In this document: one piece after another, positions 30,343 through 40,740 of the stretch | Numbering within the stretch: position 1 is the stretch's first letter | Layout: every line of letters begins with the position of its first letter | Source of the DNA: Shewanella psychropiezotolerans | GTDB taxonomy: Bacteria; Pseudomonadota; Gammaproteobacteria; Enterobacterales; Shewanellaceae | Reading direction: 5' to 3' | Assembly: GCF_007197555.1 (NCBI RefSeq) | Contig: NZ_CP041614.1 | Span: 3,650,001-3,714,000 of the forward strand | Length of the DNA: 64,000 nt | Made by a program: the position numbers and the translations under genes | Notes under the pieces: model-generated | Database searches by the model: none | What the model saw: the letters and a program-made list of their open reading frames with translations, nothing else | Told to the model about the DNA's origin: nothing

Positions 30343-32963
30343 ATGGGAAATAATGGACCCGATGACCAGCGCTCTTTCAATACACATTGGCTGAACAGCT
30401 TGCCCTTTAAGTTTTCTATTATTCAGTTTTGTATCGTAGGCCTGATCATCGCGTCGAGTATCTGGCTTATTCTATCCATAGAGAAGAAGCACCATCAGGA
30501 GACCCAACTGTCCTTAAGCCAGAATTTAGGCTTGGCCATAGTCGCTCAACTGCAGCAAACCACATCAAAAATTGAAGCCCTCGCCGCCTCTATGGCCTCT
30601 ATAGGCGTCACTTACGCACATTCTCCATCTCAACTACAGCAGATAGTCCCAGCCCTCCTCGATACCGATGGGCAAAAATCCCTGATCGCGGGGGGGGAAT
30701 ATGGCCCGAGCCCGGTGCTTTCGATTCATCTAAATTGCGTAACAGTTACTTCTGGGCCCGTAATGAGCAAAATAAATTTGAGCTAGTCTACGGATATAAT
30801 AATGCCAATGGATCGGGTTACCATTCAGAAATCTGGTACAAACCGACGCGTTTTTATCCTGTCGGCACCACTTACTGGTCCGATGCCTATATCGATCCTT
30901 ATACTGATGAAACCATGATCACCGCTTCGGTCCCCATGTGGTTAGAACATCAATTTATCGGGGTATCTACTGTCGATCTGGCGCTTTCATCACTAAAATC
31001 CTTTTTTAATAAACTAGAGCTGCACCAAGGTTACTTGTTCGCACTCGATAGTAACAACAACCTCTTGGCTCATCCCTATGATTCTGAAGAGCAAGACTCA
31101 AGTAAACCATCCCCTTACTTGAGTTATCCGTTCGAGAAATTCACCCAAGATCATCCTGCATACGCCTCGATTCTGACTGAGGTAGAGAAAATTGATGCGC
31201 AATTCCTAAAGCAAGCGGGGACGAGCAGCACCTATGATAAAACCCAACTCGATACTCTGTTAAATACCCTGGATGCATCTAAACGAGACAGGCTCTCGGC
31301 GCTTATCAATGCCAATGCCAGGGGAATATCGCCAAACTCTGAACGAACCACTAGCTTCGTCTTAGACCAAGACCCTCAGCTCAAGGAGCCTGTATTGGTT
31401 TCAGTGTTTCACATGCCAAGAACCTACTGGAAAATAATCTTAGTAACGCCCTTGAGTGAAGTGGGTAATAAAGAGCATGCAATTGCGGCAAAAATTGGTA
31501 TTTTTTTGCTCTTAACTCAATTGATTGCCCTTGTAGTGCTGTTTATATTCCAGCATAGATTATTTATCAAGCCCATCTCCAAGATGGTCGAGTCTCTGCA
31601 AGAGGGCAACATAGCGAAATTAGAGCTAACCGCCAATCAACGTAAAGATGAAATAGGCAAGCTAGCCAAGGCATTTACAAAAAGAAATCAACAACTTGAA
31701 ATAGCCTATGCCAGTTTAGATGCCGGTAACCTAGCGCTGGAACAGCAACTCGCGATGCAAAAACACGCACAAATTCAATTGAGCAAACATAAAAATCAAC
31801 TCAATGACCTGCTCAATTCATCACAAAACCTCATCTGCATCAAGAACACAGAAGGCTTTTATACCTTAGTGAATGATAGGTTCTGTGAAGTGTTAGGCCT
31901 TGAACGTGACAAGGTGATCGGGGCTAAAGACAGGGATCTTTTTCCTGCCCACATCGCCGAGATCATTGCCAGACATGACAAGATCATCGCCAGCACAGAA
32001 ACCCCACAAAGTTTTGAGCAACCCATACCAACCAATCAAGGTGAAATCACTTACCTGATCACTAAATATCCCATTCAGGATAATGAAGGAAATATTTTTG
32101 CTTTGGGCGCCATGGCGTTCGATATCAGTCATATAAAGGCAGTTAACCAGGAGTTGACCGGCCAGGTTGAACAACTCAATCAAGACTTAGTTCACCGGGA
32201 GATGCAGGTGCAGCAGCTCAAGATGACGCTACGCCGGGTTGAGCTGTCGAGCATCAGCATAGAAAAACACCAGCAACAATCGCTACAACTGCAACATATC
32301 GGGGCTCAGAACCATAAGTTGATGCCTCAACTGATCACAGACATCTTACGAGAACAACTTAAGGAACATGAACTGATCTTCACTAAGCTGCGTCAGAACA
32401 GTCCGTTACAACGGGGGGATGAGCTGTTGGAGCTTATGCGCCTTGTCACAGAGCAAACCGATAAGCTTCGTCACCTGCTCTACCTGGTTGTGCCCCAGAG
32501 CGAAGAAATCAAGTCGGTGCACATCAAACAGTTTGTGGAACATCTGTTGGCCGTGTTAGCCCCACAATTCGATGTATACAAGGTGAAGGCTAGCCTGGAA
32601 TGTTCTGAGCAATTGGCCTTACAAGTCTCGCCCTGGTCACTGTTACTGCTGTTTTATAAACTGTTACAGAACACCTTATCCCATGGCTTCACCATGGACA
32701 CAGATCAGAATGAGATCGCGATCTCAGTGCATAAAGACGGCCAACAGCTAGTGATATGCATCAGGGATAATGGCGTAGGTGTCGAACCTTCATATCTGGA
32801 AGAGATAAATAAGCAGATTAAAGAACACACGAGTACAGGCACCCTGGCAGAGTTAGCCCTCTGGCTGAAAATCGAATTTGGAGGAGAGTTAAGTCTTAGC
32901 TCTGAACTGTCCAAATACACAGAAATAAGGTGTTTACTCACCATTCCTGATGGCAGTGACTAA
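30343..32963 (+). pseudogene. Membrane sensor (dCache, HAMP, PAS, HATPase), broken by a one-base frameshift
   Basis: Restoring one G in the eight-G run at 30690-30697 gives an 873-residue protein. It has a membrane helix (FSIIQFCIVGLIIASSIWLIL), a periplasmic double-Cache domain whose diagnostic GGGIWPEPGAFD lies exactly at the break, a second helix (IAAKIGIFLLLTQLIALVVLF), HAMP, a PAS domain (LICIKNTEGFYTLVNDRFCEVLGL), a Gln-rich coiled coil, and a C-terminal HATPase (NTLSHGF for the N box, IRDNGVGVEP for the G1 box). No standard H-box with the phospho-accepting histidine was recognised between PAS and ATPase. As written, only 147 residues plus a detached C-terminal part would be made. The ligand and partner are unknown. 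Confidence 0.8.
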
Positions 32964-33059
32964 AGGCAATACCTAGAAAAAGAGCCTAGGAACAATGCCT
33001 AGAGACAAAGTTGAATGAACTAGATGACCCGACTTGAAAACAACACGAATAGAAAAACA

Positions 33060-33088
33060 AGACGAGAGAGGGAACGCCTCTCTCGTCT
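33060..33088. terminator. Strong hairpin between the sensor and the retropepsin-like gene
   Basis: GACGAGAGAGG-GAACG-CCTCTCTCGTC is a perfect 11-bp stem. The minus strand has a T-rich tail (TTGTTTTTC), so it best serves the leftward gene; it may also end the rightward sensor transcript. Confidence 0.8.
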
Positions 33089-33104
33089 ATAAACACTCAG
33101 CTGA

Positions 33105-33974
33105 TTAACGCTCTACGTCCACCAGGTAATGACCCTGGAGCCAGTTTCGTCCTATGAGTAACTTATAACTCATTTTGCTTCTGTCTCTGAGGTTCACTTT
33201 CACCTTATATTCCTGACCAGGCTCTCCAACATTGAGCTCCACCATATAGCGGATCTCACTGCCCTGGGCGTTACGGATCAGCGATGTCTCGACAATCATG
33301 GCCTTCACACGATGAGAAACACCCTTCTCATTCTCCGTGGTAAAGCTGAGCATCTTACCGATATTTTCGTTCATGTTATCGACCCCATTGTCGACTTTCA
33401 AATCTACCGCATGAAGTGAATTTTCCACAGCGCCTGTGTCGATACGAGTCTTAAACATTAAGCCCGTCTCAATGATATGGATAGGTGCTACAGGCCCTAT
33501 CACTTTCTTATCAGACACATCGACTAGGTATTTTCCCTTTAGCCAGCTGCGGCCAATGAGTAATTTGTAATCCATGTGGCTTCTATCGCGTAAATTAACC
33601 AGCACTTTACGTTCCTTGCCATCGAAGCCCACGTGGAGCCAGACCATATAGCGAGTCTCACGTCCCTGAGAATTACTCACGGTCGATGTTCTTACTATTG
33701 GAGCCGACAGTCTTTGACGCTCTCCAGAAGCATTCTCTGTGGTAAAATGCAGCATCTTGCCCACATTATCTTTCATTTTCTTCGCACTGCCACCTTCCAC
33801 TTGCAGATCGAAGGCATTCAATGAAGTATTTACCGCCCCTGTGTCGATTCTGGCCTCAAAGGCGAGCTTAGTCTCGACCACAGACATTTGTGCCGTCGGA
33901 CCTATGATGGTTTTATCTTGTGCTAACACAGGTGTAGAGAGTAACAACATACATAAACCTATTTTTTTCAGCAT
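33105..33974 (-). CDS. Secreted tandem retropepsin-like (ATP-dependent zinc protease / RimB-like) protein
   Basis: A 289-residue protein with a signal peptide (MLKKIGLCMLLLSTPVLAQ) and two copies of one domain of about 130 residues. Each copy has a start like IIGPTAQMSVVETKLAFEA or VIGPVAPIHIIETGLMFKT, the aspartic-protease-type RIDTGA, a conserved RETRYMVWL or SEIRYMVEL segment, and the ending YKLLIGR(S/N)WL. This is the family Pfam calls putative ATP-dependent zinc protease, now understood as retropepsin-like. The start at 33974 is chosen for the signal peptide; the longer frame up to 34100 would overlap the next gene. Two DTGA half-sites could form one intramolecular active site. Activity is unproven. 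Confidence 0.8.
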   Translation of the reverse strand: MLKKIGLCMLLLSTPVLAQDKTIIGPTAQMSVVETKLAFEARIDTGAVNTSLNAFDLQVEGGSAKKMKDNVGKMLHFTTENASGERQRLSAPIVRTSTVSNSQGRETRYMVWLHVGFDGKERKVLVNLRDRSHMDYKLLIGRSWLKGKYLVDVSDKKVIGPVAPIHIIETGLMFKTRIDTGAVENSLHAVDLKVDNGVDNMNENIGKMLSFTTENEKGVSHRVKAMIVETSLIRNAQGSEIRYMVELNVGEPGQEYKVKVNLRDRSKMSYKLLIGRNWLQGHYLVDVER

Positions 33975-34080
33975 TATGTTTACCAACTCCAAAAGATCAA
34001 AGATAGAAATTAAACAGTAAAAAGGCCGACCCAAGAGCCGACCCGATTTCAAGTGGTTATCCATTAACCAAAGCGAGAGA

Positions 34081-34452
34081 TTAACTTTCGTTATCTGCAA
34101 TCCATTGTTCAGCCAAATGGCTACTACTTTTATCGAACACCTTAACCGGACAGGGGATCATATAAGCCATAGCTTTCGCCATGCCAGTGACCCAATCACT
34201 GTCAGTAATAATGACGACTCTGGAAAAGTCAGTCAAATGAAAAAAACCTAACATAGCATCATCCCATAATGTTTCCACCGTGATGCCCTTGAAGCCTTCG
34301 TCAAACTCATACCAAAGTTTGATCGACGCATGGTCTTTAAGTCTGCCTTCAATCGCAGGCAGCAAACGCTTGTCATAGTCATCGCCAGTGACAACACCAG
34401 AGGCCTTTATCGCCACGGTATCGTGATTAAACCCATCCAAGATTTCTAACAT
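34081..34452 (-). CDS. SpoIIAA-like (STAS/DUF3478) protein
   Basis: A 123-residue cytoplasmic protein that matches the SpoIIAA-like family found widely in marine gammaproteobacteria: MLEILDGFNHDTVAIKASG, a GDDYDKRLLPAIEGRL helix, LWYEFDEGFKGIT, and FSRVVIITDSDWV. The fold is STAS-like but lacks the phosphorylated serine context of anti-anti-sigma factors. The family role is unknown. It stands upstream of the retropepsin-like gene on the same strand with about 105 bp between, so co-transcription is possible. Confidence 0.82.
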   Translation of the reverse strand: MLEILDGFNHDTVAIKASGVVTGDDYDKRLLPAIEGRLKDHASIKLWYEFDEGFKGITVETLWDDAMLGFFHLTDFSRVVIITDSDWVTGMAKAMAYMIPCPVKVFDKSSSHLAEQWIADNES

Positions 34453-34487
34453 TATGCTCTCCTTGCAAAGCTGTTAACAACGAACTA

Positions 34488-34781
34488 TCAGTAGATAAAA
34501 TGAAAAATAAACAAACTAAATAGGCTAAAAATACACAAACAATGAATCAGATGCTTGCCTAAGTTTGCACCAGTTTTAAAGCACCTAAAATGCCGGGAAA
34601 ATTGAACACCTAACCAAACAAGTATAAACGGAACAAATGGAAGCGACACAACTAATGGGAAAAAACCCCATCCAAGCTCGAACGCATTAGCACTAAAAGT
34701 GTGAATCGCCCACCAAAATAACAAGAGTGCCAGATACACAGCTAAATGCTGATTGTGACTAGAGCCAGTGAAACCGTTCAA
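34488..34781 (-). CDS. Small membrane protein, unknown
   Basis: A 97-residue frame with three hydrophobic stretches (LAVYLALLLFWWAIHTF, FFPLVVSLPFVPFILVWLG, LIHCLCIFSLFSLFIFHF) and a basic loop RHFRCFKTGANLGKH between the second and third. It resembles small conserved Shewanella/Vibrio membrane proteins by eye, but no named family was recognised. The gap to the next gene is 35 bp, consistent with an operon with the SpoIIAA-like gene. Confidence 0.6.
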   Translation of the reverse strand: MNGFTGSSHNQHLAVYLALLLFWWAIHTFSANAFELGWGFFPLVVSLPFVPFILVWLGVQFSRHFRCFKTGANLGKHLIHCLCIFSLFSLFIFHFIY

Positions 34782-34983
34782 ATGAGAGTCCTAATGTTTA
34801 GAAGGTATTATACCCATCGGTATAACATTAGGCGCCTAATGAATTGACCACAAGAATGGAGATGTAAAAGACTGTAACTAAATATAAAATCGAGCTAAAA
34901 ATAAACGTACCAATCATTTTGATACAAAGAGTATTTTGTACGACGAATAGCTAGCGCGACAAATATTTACGGCGACTCTATAG

Positions 34984-35343
34984 TTACTGCGGTGCTTCCA
35001 CCAATTTAGAGATTTCTTGATCGAACAGGTTTTTGATCAAGCCAGAGAATTCGGTGATAAACAGCGTCTGCTCAGGAGTTGCATTTCTTTTGGCTACATT
35101 GGCTAAGATCTCTTCGAGATCGTAGACTATCGCATCAATTTCACGGATCACCGTATTTCTTTGAGCAAAACTCAGAGAAGGATTTTGACCACACACCATG
35201 ATGATTTGCGCCGATAACTGCTCTTCGAATAGTTCCATCACGGTATCTCCCACCACGGAAACCACCTCTTGCCCCTCAAACAGACCTAAATGCTCTGTGA
35301 GGTACTGAATGAGATGCATATATCCATCTTTATCTGTAACCAT
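34984..35343 (-). CDS. DUF3802 family protein
   Basis: A 119-residue soluble, acidic, mostly helical protein that starts MVTDKDGYMHLIQYLTEHLGLF and has a central VMELFEEQLSAQIIMVCGQNPSL. The pattern matches DUF3802, a family restricted mainly to Shewanella, Vibrio and close relatives, with no assigned role. It is bordered by about 200 bp on the left and 116 bp on the right and seems to be transcribed alone. Confidence 0.75.
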   Translation of the reverse strand: MVTDKDGYMHLIQYLTEHLGLFEGQEVVSVVGDTVMELFEEQLSAQIIMVCGQNPSLSFAQRNTVIREIDAIVYDLEEILANVAKRNATPEQTLFITEFSGLIKNLFDQEISKLVEAPQ

Positions 35344-35459
35344 CTTAAACCCTATTCACCTATTCAGTTAGAGCATGGTAGATGCCATGCTCACTGTCCA
35401 GTCTATAGAAGTTTTAAACCGTTTTCATCATAGGTTAGCTAATTTGTTACATCAGGCCT

Positions 35460-36035
35460 TTAACGGGTTAAGTTCAATACAAATGAGACGGGTACAGCCT
35501 GACTTATTGAGGTTAAGCCCGCAACTTCTCTTAATTTCTCAATACCTGGCGTCAGATCAAAGTTAGCCGCGTTGACTATCACAGGTTTTGTACTCACAAC
35601 CAAGAGCTGATTATCTGACAATTTTGCAATAGTGACCGTAATAGGCATTATTTGTTTCTTGCCGTGCATTGATAATTCGGCAGACATATCCATGACACTG
35701 GTACCGCCTACAGGAATATCGGCAAGCTTAGACAAGTCGATATTTGAACTCAATACTAACCTTGGATACACACCCACTTCAAAAAGCAGCTCTTTCATCC
35801 GAATATCACGGATCTCAATATTGGTCCACACACTCGCCAAGTCTATAGTCAACGCAAATTTACCACTGTCATCCAACTGACCTGAGAAAGAGTTAAAATG
35901 ATGGACCTCAGCCACGTTGACTTTCTTTATCGAAATAAAATTCACATTGGAATTTTTACTGTCGACGATCCAAGGCGTCGCCGATGCCGCCCCGCCTATG
36001 GTACATAACAAGATCCCTATCAATAACTTATTCAT
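35460..36035 (-). CDS. YceI family periplasmic protein
   Basis: A 191-residue protein with a signal peptide (MNKLLIGILLCTIGGAASA). The mature part matches the YceI lipocalin-like barrel: WIVDSKNSNVNFISIKKVNVAEVHHFNSFSG, IDLASVWTNIEIRDIRMKELLF, and TVTIAKLSDNQLLVVSTKPV. Family members bind isoprenoid quinones or similar amphiphiles in the periplasm and are often induced by base or stress. It is expressed alone. It lacks the VIGxxTR-type motif in the usual form, so the ligand is uncertain. Confidence 0.87.
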   Translation of the reverse strand: MNKLLIGILLCTIGGAASATPWIVDSKNSNVNFISIKKVNVAEVHHFNSFSGQLDDSGKFALTIDLASVWTNIEIRDIRMKELLFEVGVYPRLVLSSNIDLSKLADIPVGGTSVMDMSAELSMHGKKQIMPITVTIAKLSDNQLLVVSTKPVIVNAANFDLTPGIEKLREVAGLTSISQAVPVSFVLNLTR

Positions 36036-36129
36036 GCCTGCTCCCTCTACTAATTGTCATAATCAAAATATGATTGGTTAGTAACAGTATATAAATGAAT
36101 TTACATAAGTAAATGCTGATAAAGAAAGT

Positions 36130-36167
36130 AAAAAAATGAGAGTGGCATCGCCACTCCCATTTTTTTA
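36130..36167 (-). terminator. Terminator of the speA-speD-speB-pdxH operon
   Basis: AAAAAATGAGAGTGGC-ATC-GCCACTCCCATTTTTT forms a long stem with one mismatch, flanked by A and T runs, about 25 bp beyond the restored pdxH stop. Confidence 0.85.
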
Positions 36168-36190
36168 CTTAAACATATATGTGTGAGTCT

Positions 36191-36831
36191 TTATGGCGCT
36201 AGCCTGCTGATGTCCCAACGGGTCGCTTCTTTGGTATAGAGGAAGCGGTCATGAAGACGTTTCTCCCCCCCTGCCAAAACTCAATGCTGCTAGGCTTAAC
36301 GATATAGCCTCCCCAAAACTTAGGTAAGGGCACCTCACCTTTGCTAAATTTGGCTTTCATCTCGGCGTACTTGCTTTCTAACGCCTGCCTTGCTGAGATC
36401 TTACTGGATTGCTTAGAGACCCAGGCAGCGATCTGACTCTCTTTGGGACGAGTGATAAAGTATTTCATTACCTCAGCTGTCGACAACGCCTCCGCCTCGC
36501 CCGTTATGGCGACCTGTCGCTCTAGTGAATGCCAGGGGAACAAGATGCTGACTTTCGAGTTAACGGCGATATGCTGTGATTTCCTGCTGGCTAAATTAGT
36601 AAAAAATACGAAGCCACCGGTGTCGAAACGTTTAAGCAGCACGATTCTTTGAAATGGCTGTCCATCAGCATCGACAGTGGCAACCACCATGGCGGTAGGG
36701 TCGCTTAGCAATTCACTGTCCCTTGCCTGCTCCATCCATTTAGAGAACAAGACCATAGGATCGCTTGGAAGATCCTCTTCATTGAGTCCGCCCAAGGTAT
36801 ATTCACGCCTGATATCACTCAGTTTCGACAT
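36191..36831 (-). pseudogene. pdxH: Pyridoxine 5'-phosphate oxidase, frameshifted in a G run near the 3' end
   Basis: PdxH oxidises PNP or PMP to pyridoxal phosphate with FMN. The frame [46 protein letters not shown] and [21 protein letters not shown] is typical. Past that point the written frame reads nonsense and stops at 36199. Adding one base to the seven-C run at 36265-36271 (G on the coding strand) yields [18 protein letters not shown] and then RWDISRLAP with a stop at 36191-36193, total 213 residues. RLHDR is part of the FMN/PLP site, so the written form would be inactive. It begins 30 bp after speB. SpeA upstream needs PLP, so co-transcription makes sense. Confidence 0.9.
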
Positions 36832-36861
36832 TTTTGCTTTCCCTACACAAGTCATTAATCA

Positions 36862-37797
36862 CTATTTTTTCTGGGTATTTCTTTTTTTATCCGCCCACAA
36901 ATGCAACATCTCGAGTCCCAGAGTTGCTCCCGCCAGAGCCGTGATCTCGGCCGAGTCATAAGCTGGGGCCACTTCGACTACATCCATGCCAACCAGGTTC
37001 ATGCCGCGCAGGCCACGTAAAATTTTCATGGCCTTATCACTTGTTAACCCGCCACACACGGGAGTGCCTGTACCTGGCGCGAATGCAGGATCTAAACAAT
37101 CGATATCGAATGTCACATACAAGGGCATGTCACCAACTCGCGCCTTTATCTGGTCCACGATATCATCGGCTTGCATATCATTAGCAGTCGCGGCATCGAT
37201 CACCTGAAACTCATGTGATTCGCGATCATATTCGGTTCTGATCCCGACCTGAATCGAATGCTCGGTTGAGATGAGCCCCTCTTTCGGTGCATGGTGAAAC
37301 ATGGTGCCATGATCGTACTTACTGCCTTGGCTGTAAGTGTCAGTATGTGCATCGAAATGCAGTAGTGCCATCTTACCGTGCTTTTTAAAATGTGCTCTGA
37401 GCAGAGGCAGAGTGACAAAGTGATCCCCGCCAAAACTCAACAAGCCCTTATCGGCATCGAGAATTGCCGTTGCAAAGTCTTCGACTCTTCGGGTGAAATC
37501 TGCCGAATCGCCACAGTCATACACAAGATCACCGGCATCGACGATATTAAGATGATCTTTGAGTTTGAAATCCCAAGGCCAACGTGTCTCTTCCCAGGCT
37601 AAATGAATCGATGCCTGCCTGATAGCACCCGGTCCCATACGACCACCGGAGCGACCTGTGGTTGCCATATCGAACGGCAAGCCTAAGATCACCACATCGG
37701 CATCCGATGCAATGGGATTAAAATTCAGGGGTTGTCTTAGATAACCAAAGGCATTGGAATACAATGAGTAATCAGGTTTATCTATCATGGTGGTCAT
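36862..37797 (-). CDS. speB: Agmatinase
   Basis: A 311-residue ureohydrolase that converts agmatine to putrescine and urea. The binuclear manganese site is visible in [27 protein letters not shown] and [18 protein letters not shown]. It is 24 bp downstream of speD and upstream of pdxH on the same strand. With SpeA it completes the arginine route to putrescine. Confidence 0.93.
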   Translation of the reverse strand: MTTMIDKPDYSLYSNAFGYLRQPLNFNPIASDADVVILGLPFDMATTGRSGGRMGPGAIRQASIHLAWEETRWPWDFKLKDHLNIVDAGDLVYDCGDSADFTRRVEDFATAILDADKGLLSFGGDHFVTLPLLRAHFKKHGKMALLHFDAHTDTYSQGSKYDHGTMFHHAPKEGLISTEHSIQVGIRTEYDRESHEFQVIDAATANDMQADDIVDQIKARVGDMPLYVTFDIDCLDPAFAPGTGTPVCGGLTSDKAMKILRGLRGMNLVGMDVVEVAPAYDSAEITALAGATLGLEMLHLWADKKRNTQKK

Positions 37798-37821
37798 ACA
37801 CTCTCCAACAGGTCTAAATAT

Positions 37822-38766
37822 TTATATAACTTGGGTAAAAAGCAATTCATCTTGTTGATCAACATGCTTAAAATTAACATCATAGCCGCCATCAGTAGTA
37901 ATTAAACAGGTGTTGATGCTGGTATTATCTCGCGGTTTAGCGACGAGCAAGGGCCGGTCGACACAGATCAAGTCCCAGCGCTCGGGCTGTAATTTTACTA
38001 AAAAGTGCTCGAGTACTTCAGCCGGTAGATCCTTTTCAGTCAAATTAGTCTCAAAACTGCAATAGGAGCTCTGTTCCTGTGGGGTAATGTGCAGGGTGAA
38101 ATATCTATCTCCTTTAATGCCATTGAGAGAATAGCCACATGGGCTAAAGAGGTGGTCATCAAATTCGAAATCAATAAACATGGAACTCAGCTGCAAGGCA
38201 TCACGGATCCCCTCAGTAGTCTGTTGGGGGGAACGAAAGTACTCAGCCAAAGGGCCTTTTAAGTGATACATCAATAGCTCAATGGTGGCTAAAGGCTTAG
38301 CAGTAGCCAGTGACTTACCCGAATGCGCTTCGCCATTGGCGGTAAAAAGATAATGATGATGACTGTCCAGATGGCCTATTCTGTATCCCTTACCAGGTAT
38401 GGTCTGAGTGATATAAGCAAGGTCTTGATCGAAGCTGCGAATTTGTGGTTGCAGCAGATACTCATTTTTTCTCTGATACGTCGCGTAAGCGATCGACTCG
38501 GCCCCTAGCCTTTCGATAAACAGCACCAGTGCATTGGATAACTGAGTCGCGCCGCAAGTCAGCATTCTGATCCGTCCATCCCACACAAACAGGCTGGATT
38601 CACTGAGGATATAGGCATCGCACGCGTCATTTTTCACACAAGAGATGATTTCGGCGCCCGCACTCGTCACCAGAGTCTGCCAAAAGGCATAGGGAAGACG
38701 TCTTAATGAAGGCGAGCCAGGCTGCACACCCAGCTCGATGATCTTTTCAGAACCTTCAAATACCAT
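37822..38766 (-). CDS. speD: Eukaryotic-type S-adenosylmethionine decarboxylase proenzyme
   Basis: A 314-residue protein that resembles the eukaryotic AdoMet decarboxylase rather than the short bacterial SpeD. The self-cleavage site YILSESSLFV (cleavage expected before Ser57) is followed by MLTCGATQL with the catalytic cysteine (C71). The C-terminal FSPCGYSLNGIKGDRYFTLH and EQSSYCSFETN match the human pattern around the processing serine and histidine. The product, decarboxylated AdoMet, is the aminopropyl donor for spermidine; no spermidine synthase gene is in the window. It sits between speA and speB in an operon of polyamine genes. Confidence 0.85.
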   Translation of the reverse strand: MVFEGSEKIIELGVQPGSPSLRRLPYAFWQTLVTSAGAEIISCVKNDACDAYILSESSLFVWDGRIRMLTCGATQLSNALVLFIERLGAESIAYATYQRKNEYLLQPQIRSFDQDLAYITQTIPGKGYRIGHLDSHHHYLFTANGEAHSGKSLATAKPLATIELLMYHLKGPLAEYFRSPQQTTEGIRDALQLSSMFIDFEFDDHLFSPCGYSLNGIKGDRYFTLHITPQEQSSYCSFETNLTEKDLPAEVLEHFLVKLQPERWDLICVDRPLLVAKPRDNTSINTCLITTDGGYDVNFKHVDQQDELLFTQVI

Positions 38767-38826
38767 ATAGGGTTACCTTGGCCTCAAGTATCACTGTCAA
38801 AATCAGTGCTCGTTGAGGCCTTCAAG

Positions 38827-40740
38827 TTAAGTAAAGTCTTCCAGATAGGTATAGCCTTTCAAGCCTAACTGCAACTCTTCCAGGATATTAGCTCGCTCAG
38901 ATTCTTCTATATGCATGTTAACCAGCTCTTCATAGGTACGCATAAATGACACGGCATCTAAATTTACATACCTGAGTACATCCGCGACCGTATCGCCCGC
39001 TAAAACAGACTCGATATTAGTCAGGCCATTCTCATCGACCCGGACCACGGCTGAGTTAGTATCACCGAAGAGATTATGCATATCCCCTAAGATCTCCTGA
39101 TAGGCTCCCACTAAGAAGAAGCCAATCAGATAGGGGCTCTCGGCACTCCAGGCCGGAACTGGCAAGGTGGTTTCTATGCCTTGGCCATCGACATACTGAT
39201 CGATAGAGCCATCGGAGTCACAGGTAATATCCAACATCACCGCGCGTCGCTCTGGCTTTTTATCCAAGCCCGATAACGGCAATACCGGAAAGACTTGATC
39301 TATGCCCCATGCATCGGGTAGCGACTGGAACAGAGAAAAGTTCACAAAAAACTTATCGGCTAACTTTTCATTAAGCTCATCTATGATTGGCCGATGAAAA
39401 CGATACTTAGTGCTCATGACGCCTTGAAGTTCATGACACACCCTTAAGTTAACTTGCTCCGCCCAGGCCCGCTGCATAAGAGACAGCTGACCTAAGGCAA
39501 ACAATGAGTGAGCCTCGGCCAAATCACTCTGGCAATCATGATAAATCTCTATTAAGGCCCGTTGATCTGCACGGCCACTCACCTCCACCCAAGATTGCCA
39601 CATATTATGCAGCAGCTGAGGCGCGGCTTCGTCGGGCGCTTCAATGACTTCGGCCTTGTAGGCTTCGGTACCGATCACATCTGAGATAAGCACCGCATGA
39701 TGAGCCGTGAGGTATCGACCAGACTCTGAAATAATTTGTGGCATAGGTTGCTGATATTCTTTGCAGATATCGGTCAACACGCTAACAATATTGTTGGCGT
39801 ATTCCGTCAAACCATAATTCATCGAATTGCTGCTTTGACTACGAGTCCCATCGTAATCGACCGCTAAGCCACCACCGACATCGAAACATTTAACATTGGT
39901 GCCAAGCTTTTGTAGCTCACAATAGAAACGTCCGGCTTCGCTCACCCCTTGCCTTATGTCTCTGATGTTAGCAATTTGCGATCCCAGGTGAAAATGCAGT
40001 AACTGCAAGGAGTCTAACATTTGTTCATCTTTGAGAGATTCAATCACAGTCAGAACTTGGGCCGCTGAGAGACCAAATTTTGACTTCTCTCCGCCACTGG
40101 CTTGCCACTTACCTTTGCCCTGAAACGCCAGACGTACACGTAAACCCAGTCTGGGAGTCACGCCTAGCTTTTTAGCTTCCTCGAGTATGCTTTTTAGCTC
40201 CGACAGCTTCTCGAGTACGATATAAACCTTATGGCCTAATTTCTCGCCGATAAGCGCGAGGCGGATATATTCAATGTCTTTATAACCATTGCAGATAATC
40301 ACAGAACTGGCTTTCTGAGCCATGGCCAGCACCGCCATCAGTTCAGGCTTACTGCCGGCTTCCAGACCGAGTTGCGGCACCTCTTTCGATTTCTGGCTGG
40401 CGAGGATCTCTTCTACTACCGTTTGTTGCTGGTTCACTTTAATCGGATAAACCAGCAAGTAGTCTGACTCATATTGGTATTTCTGAATAGCCAGATTAAA
40501 CGCATGACAGAGACTGTGGACCCTATGATGCAAAATCTGCGGAAAACGAACCAATACGGGAAGGGCCACGCCAGACTTGACCATATCCTGGGCAAGCTCA
40601 TTTAAGCCAATAGTAAATTCCGGGTTAGCTTGATCGGGAGAAACGGTGACCTCTCCGGCGTCGCTTATCCCATAGAGTCCCTGACTCCAATAATTAACGT
40701 TATACCCGTTGCGGGCATCATTAATAGACCAATCACTCAT
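38827..40740 (-). CDS. speA: Biosynthetic arginine decarboxylase
   Basis: A 637-residue PLP enzyme of the alanine-racemase-like fold that makes agmatine from arginine. It begins [21 protein letters not shown]. The PLP lysine lies in [30 protein letters not shown] and [19 protein letters not shown] are the glycine-rich phosphate-binding and active-site segments. The ATG at 40740 is chosen because the 20-residue extension upstream is not in the family. It leads the operon speA-speD-speB-pdxH. Confidence 0.95.
   Translation of the reverse strand: MSDWSINDARNGYNVNYWSQGLYGISDAGEVTVSPDQANPEFTIGLNELAQDMVKSGVALPVLVRFPQILHHRVHSLCHAFNLAIQKYQYESDYLLVYPIKVNQQQTVVEEILASQKSKEVPQLGLEAGSKPELMAVLAMAQKASSVIICNGYKDIEYIRLALIGEKLGHKVYIVLEKLSELKSILEEAKKLGVTPRLGLRVRLAFQGKGKWQASGGEKSKFGLSAAQVLTVIESLKDEQMLDSLQLLHFHLGSQIANIRDIRQGVSEAGRFYCELQKLGTNVKCFDVGGGLAVDYDGTRSQSSNSMNYGLTEYANNIVSVLTDICKEYQQPMPQIISESGRYLTAHHAVLISDVIGTEAYKAEVIEAPDEAAPQLLHNMWQSWVEVSGRADQRALIEIYHDCQSDLAEAHSLFALGQLSLMQRAWAEQVNLRVCHELQGVMSTKYRFHRPIIDELNEKLADKFFVNFSLFQSLPDAWGIDQVFPVLPLSGLDKKPERRAVMLDITCDSDGSIDQYVDGQGIETTLPVPAWSAESPYLIGFFLVGAYQEILGDMHNLFGDTNSAVVRVDENGLTNIESVLAGDTVADVLRYVNLDAVSFMRTYEELVNMHIEESERANILEELQLGLKGYTYLEDFT

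Noticed and set aside
34005..34050. Terminator between the SpoIIAA-like and retropepsin-like genes
   Set aside because: The GGCCGACCC and GAGCCGACCC segments are direct, not inverted, repeats, so no stable stem forms.
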